The notes under the pieces: model-generated | The model's input: the letters and a program-made list of their open reading frames with translations, nothing else | What the model was told of the DNA's origin: nothing | The model's database searches: none | Translations under genes and position numbers: made by a program | Source: Candidatus Bipolaricaulota bacterium | Lineage (GTDB): Bacteria > Bipolaricaulota > Bipolaricaulia > Bipolaricaulales > Bipolaricaulaceae | NCBI GenBank assembly: GCA_021129895.1 | Contig: JAJOKL010000067.1 | Span: 1 to 8,688, forward strand | Reading direction: 5' to 3' | DNA: 8,688 nucleotides | Shown: positions 6,059 through 8,688 of the stretch, in pieces | How positions within the stretch are numbered: position 1 is the first letter of the stretch | Layout of the letters: each line of letters starts with the position of its first letter

Positions 6059-6138
6059 GCCTGGAGGCCCGTGGGTTTTGCGGGCCTGGAGGAGCCGGGT
6101 ACAATACGGGTTGGCGAGCCTCGCTTGAGGTGAGGAAC
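6059..6138 (+). other. Val-Asp spacer lacking the heptad repeat
   Basis: This 80-bp spacer shows none of the GACTT/AAGTC heptads found in the other four. It holds an inverted repeat AGGCCCG (6065-6071) / CGGGCCT (6081-6087) with a 9-nt loop and a promoter-like sequence right after it. No T-run follows the stem, so a classical terminator is not supported. Confidence 0.6.
6078..6105 (+). promoter_or_regulatory. Candidate internal promoter before tRNA-Asp
   Basis: TACAAT at 6100-6105 (5 of 6 to TATAAT) lies 16 nt after a weak -35 TTGCGG (6078-6083). The expected start is near 6112, about 27 nt before tRNA-Asp. The -35 overlaps the loop and right arm of the GGCCCG/CGGGCC inverted repeat. It could drive Asp-Phe and contribute to dnaA read-through. 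Confidence 0.45.
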
Positions 6139-6217
6139 GGGGACGTGGTCTAGGCTGGACTAGGACACCGGATTGTCACTCCGGAGATCGCGGGTTCAAA
6201 TCCCGTCGTCCCCGCCA
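6139..6217 (+). tRNA. tRNA-Asp (anticodon GTC)
   Basis: Cloverleaf: acceptor GGGGACG/CGTCCCC, D arm GTCT...GGAC with an 11-nt loop, anticodon stem CCGGA/TCCGG with loop TTGTCAC, variable AGATC, T stem GCGGG/CCCGT with loop TTCAAAT, discriminator G (the usual Asp identity base), and encoded CCA (6215-6217). It reads GAC/GAT. Confidence 0.97.
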
Positions 6218-6297
6218 AAGATCGGTCGCAAGTCGGCAAGTCTCAAGTTCGTGAGGACCTTTGGACTTGCGACTAGTTGACTTGCAACTGGTGGTGT
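6218..6297 (+). repeat. Inter-tRNA heptad inverted repeat, copy 4 (Asp-Phe spacer)
   Basis: The left arm GTCGCAAGTC (6225-6234), followed by further AAGTC/AAGTT blocks up to about 6249, pairs with GACTTGCGAC (6264-6273): 10 bp perfect. A second small hairpin follows, AGTTG (6275-6279) and CAACT (6285-6289) around ACTTG. Same motif family as copies 1-3. Confidence 0.82.
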
Positions 6298-6373
6298 GGC
6301 GAGGTAGCTCAGGTGGTAGAGCACGCGGCTGAAAACCGCGGTGTCCCCAGTTCGACTCTGGGCCTCGCCACCA
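6298..6373 (+). tRNA. tRNA-Phe (anticodon GAA)
   Basis: Cloverleaf: acceptor GGCGAGG/CCTCGCC, D stem GCTC/GAGC, anticodon stem CGCGG/CCGCG with loop CTGAAAA, variable GTGTC, T stem CCCAG/CTGGG with loop TTCGACT, discriminator A, and encoded CCA (6371-6373). It reads TTC/TTT. The dnaA -35 box starts 2 bp after it. Confidence 0.97.
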
Positions 6374-6374
6374 G

Positions 6375-6404
6375 TTGACGGGCCCGCCGGGGAAGGGGTA
6401 GCCT
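6375..6404 (+). promoter_or_regulatory. Candidate dnaA promoter, leaderless type
   Basis: TTGACG (6375-6380, 5 of 6 to TTGACA) is followed after 18 nt by TAGCCT (6399-6404), which ends exactly 6 nt before the dnaA ATG. The spacer GGGGAAGGGG contains a purine run that could instead be a distant Shine-Dalgarno if transcription comes from the tRNA array. No DnaA box is seen here, so classical autorepression is not evident at this promoter. Confidence 0.5.
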
Positions 6405-6410
6405 GCTATC

Positions 6411-7748
6411 ATGGCCCATATCACCGTAGAGGAGATCTGGGAACAGGCCAAAGCCCAGCTCGCCGAGGAAATCCCCCCACCGAGCTTCGCCGCTTGGTTT
6501 TCCGACGCAGTACCCAAAGGCATCCAAGGGGATACCTTCCTGCTGGAGGTGCCATCGATGTTCGCAAAGGGGGGGATCGAGCGGAAATACCGGGCCCTGC
6601 TGGAGCGCCTCCTAAGCGATGCTGCTGGCCGGCCCCTGTCCTTGCGGGTGATGGTGGGGGATCAGCTCCCCCCCTCGCCTCCCGCCCCGGTGACCTCGCA
6701 GGCCGCCCGCCGGTATCTAGGTACCCTGCCCCTGAACCCGGAATACACATTCGATACGTTCGTCCGGGGGAAGAACTCCCAGCTCGCCTACGCCGCCGCC
6801 CTGGCGGTGGCCGAATCCCCAGCCCGGGCATATAACCCCTTGTTCATCTACGGGAAGGTGGGGTTGGGGAAGACCCACCTCCTCCACGCCATCGGCAACC
6901 ACGTGCTCGGAAAACCCGGTGACCTCACGGTGGTCTACACCACCTCCGAGCGGTTTGCCATCGAGCTCATCCACTCCATCGGCCAGGGCACCACGGAACA
7001 GTTCCGGGCCAAGTACCGCAACGTGGATGTGCTCCTCATCGACGACGTTCACTTCCTCAGGAACAAAGAGGGGACCCAAGAAGAACTGTTCCATACCTTC
7101 AACGAGCTTTACGGGAACGGAAAGCAGATCGTGCTCTCCTCCGACCGGCCCCCGGATGAACTCCAAGGCCTGCAGGACCGGCTGGTATCCCGGTTTCGCT
7201 GGGGGTTGGTGGCGGACATCCAGCCCCCGGACCTGGAGACCCGAATCGCCATCCTGCGGGAGAAGGCGCGCCGCCGAGGCCTGAATGTGGACGACTCCAT
7301 TCTGGAGCTGATCGCCTCCCGCATCACCACCAACGTGCGGGACCTGGAGTGGGCGCTAATCAGGGCCATGGCCTACGTGGAGCTGGGGGAGGGGCCCATC
7401 ACCCCGAAGGTGCTGGAGGAGATCCTCCCCCAGGAGGAGGCCTCCCGCCGGCTGACCGTGGACGTGATCAAACAGGAGGTGGCCGCCCGCTACAAGGTGC
7501 CGTTGGCCGAGCTGGAAGGCCCGTCCCGCAAGAAGGAGATCGCCCAAGCCCGCCAGATCGCGATCTATCTGGCGCGCGAACTCACCGATTCCTCCTTCCC
7601 CGCCCTGGGCCGGGCCTTCGGGGGGCGGGACCACACCACCATCATGCACTCCTATCAAAAGGTCCAGGAACTCATCCGCCAAGTCCCCCTGTTGCGAGGC
7701 GAGATCGAAGGCCTCAAGGACGAACTCCTGGCCAAATACTCCCGATGA
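6411..7748 (+). CDS. dnaA: Chromosomal replication initiator protein DnaA
   Basis: DnaA binds boxes at oriC as an ATP-bound filament, melts the origin and recruits the helicase. The protein has 445 aa. Domain I is at about residues 1-83 (ITVEEIWEQAKAQL; FAAWF). A short linker domain II (about 84-107) is followed by the AAA+ domain III starting at NPEYTFDTFVRG, with Walker A GKVGLGKTH (148-156), Walker B VDVLLIDDVHFL (205-216), sensor 1 LSSDRPP, the RLVSRFRWGL box (257-266) and sensor 2 NVRDLEWALIR (308-318). Domain IV starts around 345, with the DnaA signature GGRDHTTIMHSYQKV (404-418) for box recognition. Residues differing from common forms: Lys149 in Walker A and Trp314 where Gly is usual. 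The ATG at 6411 is supported by domain I conservation and the -10 spacing. Cotranscription with the tRNAs is possible since no terminator is seen. Confidence 0.98.
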   Translation: MAHITVEEIWEQAKAQLAEEIPPPSFAAWFSDAVPKGIQGDTFLLEVPSMFAKGGIERKYRALLERLLSDAAGRPLSLRVMVGDQLPPSPPAPVTSQAARRYLGTLPLNPEYTFDTFVRGKNSQLAYAAALAVAESPARAYNPLFIYGKVGLGKTHLLHAIGNHVLGKPGDLTVVYTTSERFAIELIHSIGQGTTEQFRAKYRNVDVLLIDDVHFLRNKEGTQEELFHTFNELYGNGKQIVLSSDRPPDELQGLQDRLVSRFRWGLVADIQPPDLETRIAILREKARRRGLNVDDSILELIASRITTNVRDLEWALIRAMAYVELGEGPITPKVLEEILPQEEASRRLTVDVIKQEVAARYKVPLAELEGPSRKKEIAQARQIAIYLARELTDSSFPALGRAFGGRDHTTIMHSYQKVQELIRQVPLLRGEIEGLKDELLAKYSR

Positions 7749-7749
7749 G

Positions 7750-7758
7750 TTTTCCACA
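7750..7758 (+). promoter_or_regulatory. DnaA box TTTTCCACA
   Basis: 8 of 9 to TTATCCACA, starting 1 bp after the dnaA stop codon. Confidence 0.7.
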
Positions 7759-7776
7759 ACCGACTGGGGATACCCC

Positions 7777-7785
7777 TGTGGAAAA
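7777..7785 (-). promoter_or_regulatory. DnaA box TTTTCCACA (extended form)
   Basis: Minus-strand TTTTCCACA inside the 13-mer GGTTTTCCACAGG, which occurs three times in this gap. Confidence 0.75.
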
Positions 7786-7798
7786 CCTCGCCCTTGGC

Positions 7799-7807
7799 TG
7801 TGGATTT
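7799..7807 (-). promoter_or_regulatory. Weak DnaA box AAATCCACA
   Basis: The minus strand reads AAATCCACA, 7 of 9 to the consensus, with the core TCCACA intact. Confidence 0.45.
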
Positions 7808-7867
7808 GTCGGCTTGCCTTGGGTAATTCGGCGGTGTAAATCGGGGCTCAAGCCTTTTCCCAACCGG

Positions 7868-7876
7868 TTTTCCACC
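7868..7876 (+). promoter_or_regulatory. Weak DnaA box TTTTCCACC
   Basis: 7 of 9 to the consensus. It keeps the GG-TTTTCCAC context of the strong boxes. Confidence 0.5.
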
Positions 7877-7887
7877 GCCCCAGCCAG

Positions 7888-7919
7888 TTGTACACAGGTT
7901 TTCCACAGGCGTTTCCACA
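7888..7919 (+). promoter_or_regulatory. Cluster of three phased DnaA boxes
   Basis: TTGTACACA (7888-7896), TTTTCCACA (7899-7907, within the extended 13-mer) and GTTTCCACA (7911-7919) lie on the same strand with 2- and 3-nt gaps. Starts are 11 and 12 nt apart, about one helical turn each, suited to cooperative DnaA filament assembly. Confidence 0.7.
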
Positions 7920-7953
7920 AGCCGAACGTAAGTGCCGCCGAAGGGATCCGAGG

Positions 7954-7962
7954 TTTTCCACA
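7954..7962 (+). promoter_or_regulatory. DnaA box TTTTCCACA (extended form)
   Basis: Third copy of the 13-mer GGTTTTCCACAGG (7952-7964), 35 bp before the dciA start. Confidence 0.75.
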
Positions 7963-7996
7963 GGTGATGTGTGCCCTCTACAACAAGGACAAAGGT

Positions 7997-8005
7997 TATG
8001 GATAA
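7997..8005 (-). promoter_or_regulatory. DnaA-box-like site over the dciA start codon
   Basis: The minus strand reads TTATCCATA, 8 of 9 to TTATCCACA, and covers the dciA ATG. It could let DnaA affect dciA expression, but a single match in coding sequence may be chance. Confidence 0.3.
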
Positions 8006-8570
8006 AGAACTACAGCAGTGGTTGTGGGCCCTCGCCCGACGTTGGGGCCTGGAACGAGAGCTGGCCCGCCAGGCCCCGCTCTTCCTTTGGCAGGAAGCGG
8101 TGGGGCCGGAGCTCGCCAAGTTGGCGCGGCCGCTCTACGTGGAGGGCCGGACCCTCCACTTGGCGGTGGCCAGCCACTCCGTCGCCACCGAGCTGCGTCT
8201 TCTGGAGGGAAAGCTCCTCGCCCGCCTGGGGGAGGTCCTCCCGGAGCTGCGGATAGGGGGGCTGAAGTTCCACGTGCTCCCCGCTCCACCGCCGGCCCGG
8301 AAGGTGGAGGTGCAAGAGCCCTGTGCCGAAGACTGGCAAGCGGCGGAAGGGGAGATTTCAAAAGAACTTCCGTCGGAGCTCCGGCGGAGATTGGTGCGGG
8401 TCGCGGCCTGGGCTCGGGCCCGAGAGCGGGCCGTGCTGGCAGCCGGGGGCCGGCGCTGTCCGCGGTGCGGGGTGGCCCATCCTGGGCCAGAGGAGCTGTG
8501 CCGCCTGTGTGCCCTGGCCCCGAAAGGGCAGGACGGCCCCCCACCCGGGCCTATGGGATCCACGGCTTAG
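7998..8570 (+). CDS. dciA: DciA-like (DUF721) replicative helicase loader with C-terminal four-cysteine motif
   Basis: This 190-aa protein has the DUF721/DciA domain at about residues 4-92: a helical start (LQQWLWALARRWGL), WQEAVGPELAKLARPLYVEG (31-50), and the strand-helix HLAVASHSVATELRLLEGKLL. DciA proteins interact with DnaB and promote helicase loading in bacteria lacking DnaC/DnaI. Its place directly after dnaA and the putative origin supports that role. After a Pro-rich linker and a basic helical region (about 115-148) there is CPRCG-X9-CRLC (Cys154, 157, 168, 171), a likely zinc knuckle. The ATG at 7998 has AAGGA 8 nt upstream; an in-frame GTG at 7971 would add nine unconserved residues. 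Confidence 0.88.
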   Translation: MDKELQQWLWALARRWGLERELARQAPLFLWQEAVGPELAKLARPLYVEGRTLHLAVASHSVATELRLLEGKLLARLGEVLPELRIGGLKFHVLPAPPPARKVEVQEPCAEDWQAAEGEISKELPSELRRRLVRVAAWARARERAVLAAGGRRCPRCGVAHPGPEELCRLCALAPKGQDGPPPGPMGSTA

Positions 8571-8576
8571 CCCCCC

Positions 8577-8605
8577 TTCCCGTGGCCGAGAAAACCCGGT
8601 AGACT
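8577..8605 (+). promoter_or_regulatory. Weak candidate promoter of the hslV-like gene
   Basis: TTCCCG (8577-8582), 17 nt, then TAGACT (8600-8605), which ends 9 nt before the ATG at 8615. No Shine-Dalgarno precedes that ATG. Both boxes match the consensus poorly. Confidence 0.25.
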
Positions 8606-8614
8606 TCTGCCGCG

Positions 8615-8688
8615 ATGCCCGTTCAATCCACCACGGTCCTCGCTATCCGGGCCCCGGATGCCCGGTGTGCGGTGATGGCCTCCGACGG
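8615..8688 (+). CDS. hslV: HslV-like (ClpQ) proteasome-related protease subunit, partial
   Basis: Only the first 24 codons are in the window; the gene runs off the right edge. The start MPVQSTTVLAIR followed by CAVMASDG fits the N-terminus of HslV, the threonine protease partner of the HslU ATPase. A short propeptide precedes the Thr-Thr pair whose first Thr (Thr6) would be the nucleophile, then the conserved strand and the (A/G)-x-DG turn. A short propeptide before Thr-Thr is also known in other HslV/ClpQ proteins. The segment between the strand and the DG turn is about two residues longer than in common HslV. Another Ntn-hydrolase of the proteasome beta group is the alternative. An hslU gene would be expected beyond the edge. 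Confidence 0.65.
   Translation, partial: MPVQSTTVLAIRAPDARCAVMASD

Larger units (their letters stand above)
7749..7997. other. Putative replication origin oriC (DnaA-box cluster)
   Basis: The 249-bp gap between dnaA and dciA holds about nine DnaA-box-like 9-mers, mostly TTTTCCACA, in both orientations. The right-hand half (7868-7962) is mostly plus-oriented and the left part mostly minus. A central stretch 7808-7867 has no boxes and includes the AT-richer GGTAATTCGGCGGTGTAAATC region. The sequence just before dciA (about 7978-8010) is also AT-rich for this genome. Either could be the unwinding element, but I see no clear AT-rich 13-mers or DnaA-trios. Position next to dnaA is typical of bacterial origins. 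Confidence 0.8.

Noticed and set aside
6065..6090. Rho-independent terminator in the Val-Asp spacer
   Set aside because: A 7-bp GC stem exists, but the T-run lies in its loop rather than after it, and a -10-like box follows.
5938..6153. ORFs of 61-71 aa over tRNA-Val
   Set aside because: They are translations of the tRNA itself (VRGSNPLSPT-type artefact) and no protein family is recognisable.
5583..6297. CRISPR array reading of the inter-tRNA repeats
   Set aside because: The repeated units alternate with tRNA genes rather than unique spacers, vary in sequence, and no cas genes are present.
6176..6523. Minus-strand ORF of 115 aa over tRNA-Asp, tRNA-Phe and the dnaA start
   Set aside because: It is antisense to two tRNAs and dnaA. 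The peptide resembles well-known spurious antisense-tRNA database entries.
7971..7997. GTG start at 7971 for dciA
   Set aside because: The extension would be nine unconserved residues and the ATG at 7998 has an AAGGA site at 8 nt. The stretch belongs to the origin region.
7349..8005. Plus-strand ORF of 218 aa over the end of dnaA and the origin region
   Set aside because: It is a frame-shifted shadow of dnaA with a low-complexity Gly/Pro-rich translation, continuing through DnaA boxes.

Overview
This is a high-GC bacterial chromosomal segment (clearly above 60% GC by eye) centred on a replication-initiation locus: six tRNA genes, dnaA, a DnaA-box-rich intergenic region that looks like oriC, dciA, and the start of an hslV-like gene. 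The gene content (HEPN/MNT pair, CUT1-type sugar ABC ATPase with an IclR regulator, DnaA with a short linker, mixed leaderless and Shine-Dalgarno starts) fits a deep-branching, possibly thermophilic bacterium. A Bipolaricaulota/Acetothermia-like lineage is my guess, but the sequence alone does not prove it.

Layout. Positions 8-5449 form a block of seven genes on the minus strand. In transcription order they are: HEPN-domain protein, MNT nucleotidyltransferase, rarA (AAA+ recombination factor), a Wzz-type polysaccharide chain-length protein, a small MoaD/ubiquitin-like protein ending in Gly-Gly, an IclR-family regulator and a MalK/UgpC-type ABC ATPase. Most are overlapping or separated by about 30 bp. 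At about 5450-5506 the block meets a divergent promoter region. From there everything runs on the plus strand: tRNA-Lys(CTT), Lys(TTT), Glu(TTC), Val(TAC), Asp(GTC), Phe(GAA), then dnaA 37 bp after the last tRNA, a 249-bp region with about nine DnaA-box-like sites, dciA (DUF721, with a C-terminal four-cysteine knuckle), and the first 24 codons of an HslV-like protease subunit cut by the window end.

Most unusual structure. Four of the five spacers between tRNA genes are filled by a family of heptad-phased inverted repeats: (NNAAGTC)n on the left and (GACTTNN)n on the right. They can fold into long stems and give the array a near-constant 155-162 bp period. The fifth spacer (Val-Asp) lacks the repeat and instead carries a promoter-like sequence.

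Second theme: translation starts fall into two classes. Genes inside the minus-strand block, and dciA, have good Shine-Dalgarno sequences. iclR, moaD and dnaA have a TANNNT -10-like box exactly 6 nt before the ATG, as expected for leaderless mRNAs.

How the genes work together: DnaA binds the adjacent box cluster to open the origin, and DciA is the family of replicative-helicase loader/interaction proteins found where DnaC is absent. RarA acts at stalled forks. The HEPN/MNT pair is a likely toxin-antitoxin-type module facing the tRNA array. The IclR-ABC pair is probably a carbohydrate-uptake unit whose permease genes lie elsewhere or beyond the left edge. Wzz and MoaD have no evident functional link to their neighbours.
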